From Agromyces subbeticus DSM 16689 (GTDB lineage Bacteria > Actinomycetota > Actinomycetes > Actinomycetales > Microbacteriaceae), in assembly GCF_000421565.1 (NCBI RefSeq), contig NZ_ATXG01000002.1:186001-250000 (forward strand): a DNA stretch of 64,000 bases, in the 5' to 3' direction. Position 1 is the first letter of the stretch. Each line of letters begins with the position of its first letter. The translations under genes and the position numbers were made by a program. Below the pieces are notes generated by a model, which searched no databases, was not told the DNA's origin, and worked only from the letters and a program-made list of their open reading frames with translations. Positions 45,824-55,062 of the stretch are shown here, one piece after another.

Positions 45824-48418
45824 CTGAGCCGCGCCCGAGAGCTCGCTGGCATCGCGTGCTTGCGCGGCGAGCGCCCGCTCGAGCTCGTGCAGCTGTTCGG
45901 AGACGAGGCGGTGCAACGGTGCGGGGCCGGGGTTCGCGTCGAGCCAGGCGCGAGCCATCGCGGCGAGCTCTGGCGAGACGAACGGCGCCGGGAACAGCCG
46001 GCGCACGACGAGCGAGGCCATCGTGAAGCTGCGAGTGCTCCAGAACGACTGCAGCGAGGCGAAGTACTCCGTCGTCGTCGCCGCGAGCAGCTCGGGCTGC
46101 GTCGTGCGCTGCCACCCGTCGGCGATCGCGCGTGCGAGATCGTTGGACAGCGAGGCATCCGTCGCGACGCGCCGCCACGCGGCATCCTTCACGGCCTGAT
46201 CGGGGCGCGCGGCGCGTGCCGTCTCGGCGAGCAGGCGCCCCTTCGCCGTGTCGTCTCGAGCGAGCGCGTCGGCGATCTCGTCGTCGGAACCGGCGCCGAG
46301 CGTCGACCGCGCGATCACGAGCTCCCAGCGCAGGTCGAGGTCGACCTGGAGTCCGTCGAGCTTGATCGACCCGTCGAGCAGGCTGCCGAGCACATCGGCG
46401 TGCGCTGCCGTGGCGGCGATGCGGGTGAATCCCTTGACGAACTGCAGCTGGGTGTCGGAGCCGGCCTCGGCGAGCTCGGCGAGCGCCCACACGGCATCGC
46501 CGGCCTCGGCGGCGAGCTGCGGGCGGTGCTCTTCGGCGAGGTAACGGCCGATCGCGAGCTCGAGCCGCGACAGTGCGAGCGATCGCGCCGCCGACTGCGT
46601 CTCGTGGCCGATGCTGCCGATGACGAGGCGCACGAATTCGATGGCCGGCACCTCGGCGTCGCGCACCGCGTCCCACGCGGAGCCGAGGATGACCGCGCGG
46701 GCGACCGGGTCGGTGAGTTCGGGCAAGTGATCGATGGCCGTTCGGAACGAGTCGGGGTCGAGTCGCACCTTCGCATACGTGAGATCGTCGTCATTGACGA
46801 GGAGCAGCTCGGGACGCGCCAGTCCCACGAGTTCGGGCACCTCGGTGACGGCGCCGTCGACGTCGAGTTCGATGCGGTGAGTGCGCTCGAGCGCGCCGTC
46901 GACCCGCGAGTAGCAGCCCAGCGCGAGGCGGTGCGGTCGCAGCGTCGGATGCCCCGGTGCCGCGCTCTGTTCGACGCGCGCCTCAGTGATCGTGCCGGTG
47001 TCATCGGTTTCGATCACCGCGCGCAGCGTGTTGACGCCCGCCGTCTCGAGCCAGAGCTGCGACCAGCGCGTGAGGTCTCTGCCGCTCGCCGTCTCGAGCT
47101 CGTCGAGCAGGTCTCGAAGCGTCGCGTTGCCGCCGGCGTGTGCCGTGAGATAGGCGCCGACACCCCGTTGGAACGCCTCGAGGCCGACCCATGCCACGAG
47201 CTGCTTGAGCACGGACGCGCCCTTGTCGTAGGTGATCGCGTCGAAGTTGACCTCGACATCGCCGAGATTCTCGATCGGCGCGACGATCGGGTGCGTCGAC
47301 GGCAGCTGATCCTGCTCGGCGGCGTGGGTCTTCTCATCGCTCGCGAACGTCGCCCACACCCCGGTGAACTCCGTGACGGCCGCGGTCGCGAGGGTCGACG
47401 CCCAGGTCGCGAAGGACTCGTTCAGCCAGAGGTCGTTCCACCACCGCATCGTGACCGAGTTGCCGAACCACATGTGCGACAGCTCATGCAGCACGACGAT
47501 CGCGCGCTGCTCGCGGCGGGCGTCCGAGACGCGGGCACGGAACAGGTAGGACTCGTTGAACGTGACCGCACCGACGTTCTCCATCGCCCCCCAGTTGTAC
47601 TCGGGCACGAAGATCTGGTCGTACTTGCCGTACGGGTAGGGCACGCCGAACGCGTTCTCGTAGAACGCGAGGCCCGCCTGTACGAGCCCGAACATGACCT
47701 CGGGTTCGGCGTACTGCGCGAGCGAGGCGCGCGTGAAGAGGCCGAGTGGGATGTCGCGCCCGTCGATGCTGCGCGCGGTGCCGTGCCAGGCGGCGTACGG
47801 GCCGGCGATGATCGCGACGATGTAGCTCGAGATGACGGGACCCGGCTCGAACGCCCAGGTGCGCGCACCCGCTGCATCGTGGTCGATGGCGTCGGTCGCG
47901 ATCAGCACGGCCGGTGTGGGCTCGGGCGTCGGCGCGTTGCTGAGCACGCTCCACTCGGCCGGTGCCGTGATCGTGAAGGTGAACGAGGCCTTGAGGTCGG
48001 GCTGGTCGAACACCGCGAAGACGCGGTTCGCCTCGGCGACGGCGAACTCGGTGTACAGGTAGCTCGCACCGTCGACCGGGTCGGTGAAGCGGTGCAGCCC
48101 CTCACCCGTGTTCGTGTACGCGTACGTCGCCACGACGAGCAACTCGTTCTCTGCAGCGAGACCCTCGAGGCGGATGCGCGTGCCGTCGCTGACCGCCGTG
48201 ACATCGAGCGGATCGCCGTTGAGCGAGATCTCCTGCACGTCGACCGTGCACGCCTCGATGAAGGTCGACGCCCCCGCAATCGAACCGAACGTCACTCGCG
48301 TCTCGCTGCGGAACGTCTCGCCCGGCGCCGTCAGGTCGAGGCGGATGTCGTAGCGAGGGCTCTGCACCACGAGGGCGCGCTGCTCGGCTTCGGTTCGGGT
48401 GAGATCGGCAGCGGGCAT
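45821..48418 (-). CDS. pepN: Aminopeptidase N (M1 family), paralogue 1
   Basis: This 865-residue zinc aminopeptidase removes N-terminal residues from peptides in the cytoplasm. It shows the exopeptidase motif GAMENVGAVTFNE, the zinc site HELSHMWFGNSVTMRWWNDLWLNESF (HExxH plus the distal Glu) and a C-terminal helical ERAP1-like domain. There is no signal peptide. ATG at 48418 follows CGGAGG by ten bases. A TAGGCT at 48452-48457 on the minus strand overlaps the TAG stop of the response regulator. A second paralogue of similar sequence lies about 4 kb away. Confidence 0.95.
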   Translation of the reverse strand: MPAADLTRTEAEQRALVVQSPRYDIRLDLTAPGETFRSETRVTFGSIAGASTFIEACTVDVQEISLNGDPLDVTAVSDGTRIRLEGLAAENELLVVATYAYTNTGEGLHRFTDPVDGASYLYTEFAVAEANRVFAVFDQPDLKASFTFTITAPAEWSVLSNAPTPEPTPAVLIATDAIDHDAAGARTWAFEPGPVISSYIVAIIAGPYAAWHGTARSIDGRDIPLGLFTRASLAQYAEPEVMFGLVQAGLAFYENAFGVPYPYGKYDQIFVPEYNWGAMENVGAVTFNESYLFRARVSDARREQRAIVVLHELSHMWFGNSVTMRWWNDLWLNESFATWASTLATAAVTEFTGVWATFASDEKTHAAEQDQLPSTHPIVAPIENLGDVEVNFDAITYDKGASVLKQLVAWVGLEAFQRGVGAYLTAHAGGNATLRDLLDELETASGRDLTRWSQLWLETAGVNTLRAVIETDDTGTITEARVEQSAAPGHPTLRPHRLALGCYSRVDGALERTHRIELDVDGAVTEVPELVGLARPELLLVNDDDLTYAKVRLDPDSFRTAIDHLPELTDPVARAVILGSAWDAVRDAEVPAIEFVRLVIGSIGHETQSAARSLALSRLELAIGRYLAEEHRPQLAAEAGDAVWALAELAEAGSDTQLQFVKGFTRIAATAAHADVLGSLLDGSIKLDGLQVDLDLRWELVIARSTLGAGSDDEIADALARDDTAKGRLLAETARAARPDQAVKDAAWRRVATDASLSNDLARAIADGWQRTTQPELLAATTTEYFASLQSFWSTRSFTMASLVVRRLFPAPFVSPELAAMARAWLDANPGPAPLHRLVSEQLHELERALAAQARDASELSGAAQ

Positions 48419-48451
48419 GTGCGGGGGCCTCCGTGTGGTCGTTGACCAGCC

Positions 48452-48457
48452 AGCCTA
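48452..48457 (-). promoter_or_regulatory. Candidate -10 of pepN paralogue 1, sharing the response-regulator stop
   Basis: On the minus strand TAGGCT, whose TAG is the stop codon of the response regulator, followed by GGCTGG and a leader of about 33 bases. The other pepN also has TAGGCTGG upstream. Confidence 0.5.
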
Positions 48458-49153
48458 CTGACTCGAGGCGGGCCGATCTGGTGCGGTGAGCAGTCCCTGC
48501 TCGTACGCGAAGATCACGAGCTGCACGCGGTCACGGGCCCCGAGCTTCTGCAGCACGCGGCCGACGTGCGTCTTGACCGTCGACTCCGAGAGGAAGAACT
48601 GCTCGGCGATCTCGGGATTGCTGCGGCCCTCGGCGATGGCGACGAGGATCTCGCGCTCGCGAGGGGTCAGCGTCGCGAGCTCGGGGGAGTCCCGCCTGCC
48701 ACCGTGGTTCGGCAGGTCGCCCGCGAACAGCTCGATCATGCGACGGGTCACGCGCGGGGCGAGCGCCGCTTCGCCCGCGTGCACCGTGCGAATGGCGCCG
48801 ACGAGCTCCGCCGGCCGCGAGTCCTTCAACAGGAATCCGCTCGCGCCGGCCCGGATCGCGGCGAACGCGTACTCGTCGAGGTCGAAGGTGGTCAGCACGA
48901 TCACCCGCGTCGGCCTGCGTCCTGCGGCGATCGCCTCGGTCGCGGTGATCCCGTCGACACCGGGCATGCGCACATCCATGAGCATCACGTCGATCTCGAG
49001 CGCGTCGACGAGCGCGACCGCTTCGCTGCCGTCGGATGCCTCGCCGACGACGGCCAGGTCGGGCTCGGCATCGAGCACCATGCGGAGGCCGGCGCGCACG
49101 AGTGACTGGTCGTCGGCGATCGCGATGCGGATGGGAGCTTCGGTGGCGCTCAT
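48455..49153 (-). CDS. LuxR/NarL-family response regulator
   Basis: This 232-residue regulator has a receiver domain (about 8-125) with phospho-acceptor Asp60 in VMLMDVRMPG and the conserved Thr/Lys (VIVLTTF, GFLLKDS). A LuxR-type helix-turn-helix near 165-225 (LTPREREILVAIAEGRSNPEIAEQF) follows. The start overlaps the histidine kinase stop (ATGA), showing that it is the cognate regulator. It most likely controls its own operon with the ABC exporter. Confidence 0.93.
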   Translation of the reverse strand: MSATEAPIRIAIADDQSLVRAGLRMVLDAEPDLAVVGEASDGSEAVALVDALEIDVMLMDVRMPGVDGITATEAIAAGRRPTRVIVLTTFDLDEYAFAAIRAGASGFLLKDSRPAELVGAIRTVHAGEAALAPRVTRRMIELFAGDLPNHGGRRDSPELATLTPREREILVAIAEGRSNPEIAEQFFLSESTVKTHVGRVLQKLGARDRVQLVIFAYEQGLLTAPDRPASSQ

Positions 49154-50505
49154 CTCGGTTCCTTCCGGTTGGGAGGGGGCGTGCTGTTCGCGGAGTCCGT
49201 CTCGACACGCGGGAGTGCCGCCCGATCGTCGTCGTGCTGCGGCTCGGACTCGAGCCAGGCATGCAGCCGCCATCCGCGAACACTGCCGGGCCCGGCCTCG
49301 ATGGTGCCGCCGTAGAGGGCGACGCGCTCTCGCATGCCGACGAGTCCGTGGCCGCCGCCGCCGACCCCCGAGGTCGACGTGGTGTCGGCATCGTCGACCA
49401 CCTCGACCCGGATCACGCCGTCGGCGTGCACGACCGAGACATCCACCCGCCGTGCGGTAGCCGCGTAGCGAAGCGCGTTCGTCAGGCCCTCCTGCACGAT
49501 GCGGTACATCGTCAGCTGCAGGTTGGGATCGTCGACCGGTGCACCGGCGGTCGTGAGCTGCACCGGGAGCCCGGCGGCGCGGAAGCTCTCCACGAGCTCG
49601 GGAATCGCGCTGCTGCCCGGCTGCGGAGCGAGCCGTTCGGCGGCCTCGGCCGGTGCGGCGAGCACGCCGAGCATGCGGCGCATGTCGGCGAGGGCCGCGC
49701 GGCCCGTCTCGGCGACGTGCTGCATCGCCTCCGTCGCGCGCGCCGGGTCGCGGGCTGCGGTGGCCGCCGATCCGTCGGCGAGCGTCACCATGACGGTGAG
49801 GCTGTGCGACACGATGTCGTGCATCTCACGCGCGATCCGGGATCGTTCGAGTGCCGTTGCGAGCTGTGCCTGCTGGTCGCGTTCGCGGGCGAGGTCGTGC
49901 GCACGATCGATGAGGGCGTTCAGGTAGCGCCTGCGGTTGCCGACGGTGATGCCGATGAGGGTCGCGATCAGCAGGAAGATCGTGAACTGGGACGCCGACG
50001 CCGGCGCATTGGCACCGAACGGCGCGACATCGGCCCCGTCTTGCGCCCAGACGGCGATGTACGAGGACACGCTGGCGATCACGACTGAGATGCCGAAGCC
50101 GAGCCAGGCAGCGCGGGTCGAGCGGTAGACCGCGAGTGCATACAGCGCGAGCAGCATCGGCGAGACGTCCGTGGCACCGAACGGGTACACCACGAGGCTC
50201 GCGATCCAGGCGATCCCGATCAGCAACCACGGATGCCGCCGCCGGAACAGCAGCAGCGCGGCGCCCGCGACCGCGACCGCCGCAAGCTGCGCGGCGGTGA
50301 TCCAGGGCGGGGGCGCATCAGGGCCGAACCCGAGAGCCAGCCCGCTGAAGAACGTCGGGATGAAGTAGAGCGCGGTGATCAGGGAATCGGTGAGCCACGG
50401 ATGCCGCGCCCAGAACTGCCGGATGACCCCCGGGGGCTTCGGCAGACGAAGTTCTCCCCCGACTACCGAAGCCGGGTAGCCGGGGGAGATGGGTGCTTCC
50501 GTCAT
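49150..50505 (-). CDS. Sensor histidine kinase (HisKA_3/HPK7)
   Basis: The 451-residue kinase has about five to six N-terminal membrane helices (40-190) with only short loops, so it probably senses the membrane itself or a bound compound (DesK/LiaS style). A short coiled coil leads to the phospho-acceptor His229 in REMHDIVSHSL, followed by a HATPase domain with GGGHGLVGMRERV. It is encoded 10 bases downstream of the ABC permease and overlaps the response regulator. A role in sensing the exporter's substrate is inferred. Confidence 0.92.
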   Translation of the reverse strand: MTEAPISPGYPASVVGGELRLPKPPGVIRQFWARHPWLTDSLITALYFIPTFFSGLALGFGPDAPPPWITAAQLAAVAVAGAALLLFRRRHPWLLIGIAWIASLVVYPFGATDVSPMLLALYALAVYRSTRAAWLGFGISVVIASVSSYIAVWAQDGADVAPFGANAPASASQFTIFLLIATLIGITVGNRRRYLNALIDRAHDLARERDQQAQLATALERSRIAREMHDIVSHSLTVMVTLADGSAATAARDPARATEAMQHVAETGRAALADMRRMLGVLAAPAEAAERLAPQPGSSAIPELVESFRAAGLPVQLTTAGAPVDDPNLQLTMYRIVQEGLTNALRYAATARRVDVSVVHADGVIRVEVVDDADTTSTSGVGGGGHGLVGMRERVALYGGTIEAGPGSVRGWRLHAWLESEPQHDDDRAALPRVETDSANSTPPPNRKEPR

Positions 50506-50515
50506 GGACTGGACT

Positions 50516-51370
50516 CTACGCGTCCCGTCGTTTCAGCAGCACCGCGGCGCCGGCGATGGATGCCCCCACCCAGCCGAGCACGATGAGGAGGTTCAGCCAG
50601 ACGCCGAACCCGTCGGCAGTGGGCTCCGCCGTGGTCGAGGTGAACATGCTCATGCCGGCGCTCGAGAAGAGGTACGGAATGAGATCGTGCGCCCAGTCGG
50701 CCGGGATCATCTGGAGCACCGTCGGCAGCAGCAGGATGAGGCCGAGCACCGCGGCGATGCCACCGGCGCTCGAGCGCAGCATCGTGCCGACGCCGAGTGC
50801 GAAGGCCGCGACGAGGGCGAGGTACAGCGCCCCGCCGATGAGCGAGAGGAACACGGCCGGGTCGGTGATGCTCGCCGCGACGTCGATGCCCGAGAAGATG
50901 ACCGAGGAGAGCACGAAGGCCGCGAGGTTCGCGATCAGGCCGACGACGAAGGTCGCCAGGAACAGCACCACCGCCTTGGCGGCGAGGGCAGGCAGGCGCT
51001 TCGGCACGGCGGTGAGGGTCGATCGGATCATGCCGGTCGTGTACTCGCCGCTGATGACGAGCACGCCGAGCACGCCGGCGACGAGCTGGCCGAAGTACAC
51101 GCCGAAGACCGATGCCTGCAGCACGAACTGCGTCTGCTGCTCGGCCGGCGCCGAAGCGGCGTCCATGGCGCCGTTCATTCCGCTGACCATGCTGAGCGAC
51201 ATGATGAGGGCCATGCCGAGCGAGATGGCGATGACGATGCCGTACGACCAGATCGTCGAGCGAAGGCTGCGGAGCTTGATCCATTCGGAGCCGAGCACAC
51301 CGCCGAAGCTCAACGAGGTGGAGTGCGTGCGCTGGGCGGGGTGCGCCGAGGTCGGAGTGATCGTAGTCAT
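50516..51370 (-). CDS. ABC-2 type transporter permease
   Basis: This 284-residue membrane protein has six hydrophobic segments, with the first helix after GSEWIKLRSLRSTIWSYG, a signature of ABC-2 permeases acting with drug or bacteriocin-type ATPases. VISGEYTTGMIRSTLTAVP is the coupling helix region. ATG overlaps the ATPase stop (ATGA), so the two form one exporter, presumably as a dimer. Substrate unknown; antibiotic peptide or drug resistance is the usual role for such sets. Confidence 0.9.
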   Translation of the reverse strand: MTTITPTSAHPAQRTHSTSLSFGGVLGSEWIKLRSLRSTIWSYGIVIAISLGMALIMSLSMVSGMNGAMDAASAPAEQQTQFVLQASVFGVYFGQLVAGVLGVLVISGEYTTGMIRSTLTAVPKRLPALAAKAVVLFLATFVVGLIANLAAFVLSSVIFSGIDVAASITDPAVFLSLIGGALYLALVAAFALGVGTMLRSSAGGIAAVLGLILLLPTVLQMIPADWAHDLIPYLFSSAGMSMFTSTTAEPTADGFGVWLNLLIVLGWVGASIAGAAVLLKRRDA

Positions 51371-52278
51371 CGGACTGCCTCCGTGCGGTATTCGACGGCG
51401 TCGGCGGTGAGGGCCATGTAGGCCTCCTCGAGCGACGCGCTGAGTGGGGTGAGTTCGTGGATCGAGAGGCCGTGCTGTGCGGCGAGGTCTCCGATTCCGG
51501 ATGCCGCGAGGCCGGTGACCTCGAGCACGCCCGCCTCGGAGCGCACCACCGCGACCTCGGGGGCGGCGAGCAGGTCGGCCAGTTGCGAGGAGTGCGGTGA
51601 GCGGACGAGCACACGCTGACGCGTGCCGCCCGCGATGATATCGGCGACCGGTGCGTCGGCGATGATCTCCCCGCGACCGAGCACGATGAGGTGGTCGGCG
51701 GTGAGGGCCATCTCGCTCATCAGGTGCGAGGAGAGGAAGATCGTGCGACCTTCACCAGCGAGATGGCGCACGAACTGGCGCACCCACAGCACGCCCTCGG
51801 GGTCGAGGCCGTTGACGGGCTCGTCGAGGATGAGCGTGGCGGGGTCGCCGAGCATCGCGGCGGCGATGCCGAGCCGCTGGCCCATGCCGAGCGAGAAGCC
51901 GCCCACCCGCTTGCGGGCGACGGACTCGAGGCCCGTCATCTCGATGACCTCGCGCACTCGGCTGGCGCCGATGCCGTGCGTCGCGCCCATCGCCAGCAAG
52001 TGGTTGTAGGCGCTGCGACCGGTGTGCACGGCCTTGGCGTCGAGCAGCGCGCCCACCTCGTGCAGCGGGGCGTGGTGTGCTGCATACGGCTTGCCGTTGA
52101 CGATGACGCCGCCCGCAGTCGGTCGGTCGAGACCGACGATCATGCGCATCGTGGTGGACTTGCCGGCGCCGTTGGGACCGAGGAAACCGGTCACCTGGCC
52201 CGGGCGAACGGTGAAACTGATGTCGTTGACGGCGGTCTTCGCGCCGTAGCGCTTGACGAGCCCTTCTGCCGTGATCAT
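51367..52278 (-). CDS. ABC transporter ATP-binding protein (drug/antibiotic exporter type)
   Basis: The 303-residue ATPase contains Walker A GPNGAGKSTTM, signature FSLGMGQRLGIA (the degenerate LSxGMxQR form common in DrrA/BcrA-like exporters) and Walker B LILDEPVNGLDP. SSHLMSEMALTADHL and a C-terminal DrrA/CcmA-like extension (about 215-303) also point to an exporter. It is the first gene of the ATPase, permease, kinase, regulator operon and lies just downstream of a strong hairpin that isolates it from pepN paralogue 2. Confidence 0.92.
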   Translation of the reverse strand: MITAEGLVKRYGAKTAVNDISFTVRPGQVTGFLGPNGAGKSTTMRMIVGLDRPTAGGVIVNGKPYAAHHAPLHEVGALLDAKAVHTGRSAYNHLLAMGATHGIGASRVREVIEMTGLESVARKRVGGFSLGMGQRLGIAAAMLGDPATLILDEPVNGLDPEGVLWVRQFVRHLAGEGRTIFLSSHLMSEMALTADHLIVLGRGEIIADAPVADIIAGGTRQRVLVRSPHSSQLADLLAAPEVAVVRSEAGVLEVTGLAASGIGDLAAQHGLSIHELTPLSASLEEAYMALTADAVEYRTEAVR

Positions 52279-52328
52279 GCTTCAACGCTAGAGAACAGGG
52301 GCAGCCCGAGGCATCCGCCTGAGGAATG

Positions 52329-52380
52329 GTTCAGGGCGGGCCGCCGTGGTACCGGGGTACCACGGCGCCCCGCCCTGAAC
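52329..52380 (-). terminator. Strong hairpin between pepN paralogue 2 and the ABC operon
   Basis: GTTCAGGGCGGG and CGCCGTGGTACC pair with GGTACCACGGCG and CCCGCCCTGAAC, leaving one internal mismatch, for 24 base pairs around a tiny loop. It begins 17 bases past the pepN stop. The symmetry would terminate RNA from either side. No U-run. Confidence 0.8.
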
Positions 52381-52396
52381 GAGGTGCTACGCGGTG

Positions 52397-54961
52397 CTAC
52401 TGCGCGTCGCGCGCCTGCGCGGCGAGGGCGCGATCGATGCCCGCGAGTCGCTCGACGACGAGTCGGCGCAGCGCCGGCACGTCGGGGTGCGTCTCGAGCC
52501 AGGCGCGACTCGCGTCGGCGAGCGCACGGTTGGCGAGCGGCGACGGGTAGAGCCCGTCGACGAGCTTCTCGGCGATCGCGTAGCTGCGCGCCTCCCAGAT
52601 GTCTTCGAGCATCGCGAAGTAGCGCTCGACGAACGCCTCGAGCAGCGCAGGGTCGGAGCTCCGCAGGAAGCCCTCGGCCGTCTCGCGCACGACGGTGTTG
52701 GTCGCCGTGTCGACGTCGATGAGCGACGCCCAGGCGCGCTCCTTGCCCTCGGGCGTCTGGATGGCGGCGCGCGCGTGAGCGGCCGACTGCTGGCCCGTCG
52801 CGGTGTTGTCACCGGCCAGGCGAGCATCGATCTCGTCGTCGCCCGCGCGACCGGCCGCGACGAGGGCGATGAGCAGCTCCCAGCCGAGGTCGGTATCGAT
52901 CTCGAGCCCCTCGAGCGCGAGCGAACCATCGGCGAGGGCCGCGAGGTCGTCGATGTGCGAGCCGGCCTCGGCGATCGCGGCGAAGTTCATGACGAACTGG
53001 AACTGCGCGTCGCTGCCCGCCACCGCCTGCTGGGCGAGGGTCCAGAAGCCGTCGGCGAGCGTACGTCGTGCCTCGGTGCGGTGCTCGGGCGCGGTGTACG
53101 CGCTCGCCGCGAGCACGGCGTTCGCGAGCACGATGCGCAGCGTCGTCGACTCGGTCTCGCTCGCGATGTTGCCGAGCACGAGGTCGAGGTAGGCGCTCGC
53201 GCTCGTCTCGGCATCGCGCGTGGCATCCCACACCGAGCTCCAGACCAGCGCGCGAGCGAGCGGGTCCTCGATCTCGGAGAGGTTCGCGAGCGCGACCTGC
53301 TGGGATGCCTCGTCGAGCCGGATCTTCGCGTAGGCGAGGTCGTCGTCGTTCAGCAGCACGAGGTCGGGGCGGGCGAGGCCGACGAGCTCGGCGACATCCG
53401 TTCGCTCGCCGTCGACGTCGAGCTCGACCCGGTGCTCGCGCACGAGCTTGCCGTCGACGAGGTTGTAGAAGCCGATGGCGAGGCGGTGCGGGCGAATCGT
53501 CGGGTAGTCGGCGGGAGCGGACTGCAGCACCGTGAAGGCGGTGATCGTGCCCGAGTCATCGATCTCGATCTCAGGACGCAGCGTGTTGACACCCGCGGTC
53601 TCGAGCCAGAGCTTCGACCAGCCCGAGAGGTCGCGGCCGCTTGCGGTCTCGAGTTCGGCGAGCAGGTCGGCGAGGGTCGTGTTGCCCCACTGGTGCTTCT
53701 TGAAGTAGGCCGAGACGCCCTGGAAGAAGGCGTCGACGCCGACCCAGGCCACGAGTTGCTTCAGCACCGAGCCGCCCTTGGCATAGGTGATGCCGTCGAA
53801 GTTCACCTGCACGTCTTCGAGGTCGTTGATGGTCGCGACCACCGGGTGGGTCGACGGCAGCTGGTCTTGACGGTAGGCCCAGTTCTTCTCCATCGAGTTG
53901 AACGTGGTCCAGGCCTCGTGCCACTCGGTGGCCTCGGCCGTGGCGATCGTCGACGCCCACTCGGCGAACGACTCGTTCAGCCAGAGGTCGTTCCACCACT
54001 TCATGGTGACGAGGTCGCCGAACCACATGTGCGCGAGTTCGTGCAGCACCGTGACGACCCGGCGCTCGCGCACCGCGTCGGTGACCTTTGAGCGGAACAC
54101 GTAGAACTCGGTGAACGTGACCGCCCCTGCGTTCTCCATCGCGCCCGCGTTGAACTCGGGCACGAACATCTGGTCGTACTTCTCGAACGGGTAGGGCACG
54201 TCGAACTTCGCCTCGAAGTACTCGAAGCCCTGCTTCGTCTTCTCGAAGATGTAGTCGGCGTCGAGGAACTGGGCGAGGCTCTTGCGGCTGAACACCCCGA
54301 GCGGGATGGTGCGGCCGTCGGAGCTCGTGAGCTCGTCGCGCACCACGTGGTAGGGGCCGGCGACGAGCGCGGTGATGTAGCTCGAGATGCGCGGCGTGGG
54401 CGAGAACGCCCACGTGGCCTTCGACACGTCGTCGGCGCGTCGCGTCGACGGCTGCAACTCGGGCTCGGGCGTGGGGGAGTTCGACACGACCTCCCAGTGC
54501 GACGGCGCGGTCAGCGTGAAGCGGAACGAGGCCTTCAGGTCGGGCTGCTCGAACACGGCGAACATGCGGCGCGAGTCGGGCACCTCGAACTGCGTGTAGA
54601 GGTAGACCTCGTCGTCGACGGGGTCGACGAAGCGGTGGAGGCCCTCGCCCGTGTTCATGTAGCGGCCGTCTGCGACGACGCGCAGCTCGTTGTCGGCGGC
54701 GAGGTTCGGCAGCTGGATGCGCACACCGTCGCTCACCTCGGCGGGGTCCAGTTCGACGCCGTTCAGCGTCACCGAGTGCACCGCCGCCGTGATGGCGTCG
54801 ATGAAGGTCGAGGCGCCCGCGGTCGCGGAGAATCGCACCGTCGTCTCGCTGCGGAACACCTCCGGACCCGTGGTCACATCGAGCACGACGTCGTAGTCGT
54901 GGACCGAGACGAGCGCTGCGCGCTCCTCGGCTTCGATTCGGGTGAGGTTCTCTCCGGGCAC
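52397..54961 (-). CDS. pepN: Aminopeptidase N (M1 family), paralogue 2
   Basis: This 854-residue zinc aminopeptidase closely resembles paralogue 1 along its length (for example NTGEGLHRFVDPVD and FEQPDLKASFRFT). It has GAMENAGAVTF, zinc site HELAHMWFGDLVTMKWWNDLWLNESF and the ERAP1-like C-terminal domain. I place the start at GTG 54961: AAGGAG lies five bases upstream and the product (V)PGENLTRIEAEER aligns exactly with the N-terminus MPAADLTRTEAEQ of paralogue 1. An upstream in-frame ATG at 54982 would add seven residues. A TAGGCT lies at 55016-55021 on the minus strand. Confidence 0.94.
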   Translation of the reverse strand: MPGENLTRIEAEERAALVSVHDYDVVLDVTTGPEVFRSETTVRFSATAGASTFIDAITAAVHSVTLNGVELDPAEVSDGVRIQLPNLAADNELRVVADGRYMNTGEGLHRFVDPVDDEVYLYTQFEVPDSRRMFAVFEQPDLKASFRFTLTAPSHWEVVSNSPTPEPELQPSTRRADDVSKATWAFSPTPRISSYITALVAGPYHVVRDELTSSDGRTIPLGVFSRKSLAQFLDADYIFEKTKQGFEYFEAKFDVPYPFEKYDQMFVPEFNAGAMENAGAVTFTEFYVFRSKVTDAVRERRVVTVLHELAHMWFGDLVTMKWWNDLWLNESFAEWASTIATAEATEWHEAWTTFNSMEKNWAYRQDQLPSTHPVVATINDLEDVQVNFDGITYAKGGSVLKQLVAWVGVDAFFQGVSAYFKKHQWGNTTLADLLAELETASGRDLSGWSKLWLETAGVNTLRPEIEIDDSGTITAFTVLQSAPADYPTIRPHRLAIGFYNLVDGKLVREHRVELDVDGERTDVAELVGLARPDLVLLNDDDLAYAKIRLDEASQQVALANLSEIEDPLARALVWSSVWDATRDAETSASAYLDLVLGNIASETESTTLRIVLANAVLAASAYTAPEHRTEARRTLADGFWTLAQQAVAGSDAQFQFVMNFAAIAEAGSHIDDLAALADGSLALEGLEIDTDLGWELLIALVAAGRAGDDEIDARLAGDNTATGQQSAAHARAAIQTPEGKERAWASLIDVDTATNTVVRETAEGFLRSSDPALLEAFVERYFAMLEDIWEARSYAIAEKLVDGLYPSPLANRALADASRAWLETHPDVPALRRLVVERLAGIDRALAAQARDAQ

Positions 54962-55015
54962 GTGCGCTCCTTCGGCAGTCATCGACGCGGCTCGTGGCCG
55001 CAGGCAATGTCCACC

Positions 55016-55021
55016 AGCCTA
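55016..55021 (-). promoter_or_regulatory. Candidate -10 of pepN paralogue 2
   Basis: On the minus strand TAGGCT followed by GGTGG, much like the TAGGCTGGCTGG upstream of paralogue 1. The leader would be about 48 bases with an SD. Confidence 0.45.
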
Positions 55022-55062
55022 GCTCTCGGCGACCGCCCGGTCACGGAGCGGAGGCAGACTCG

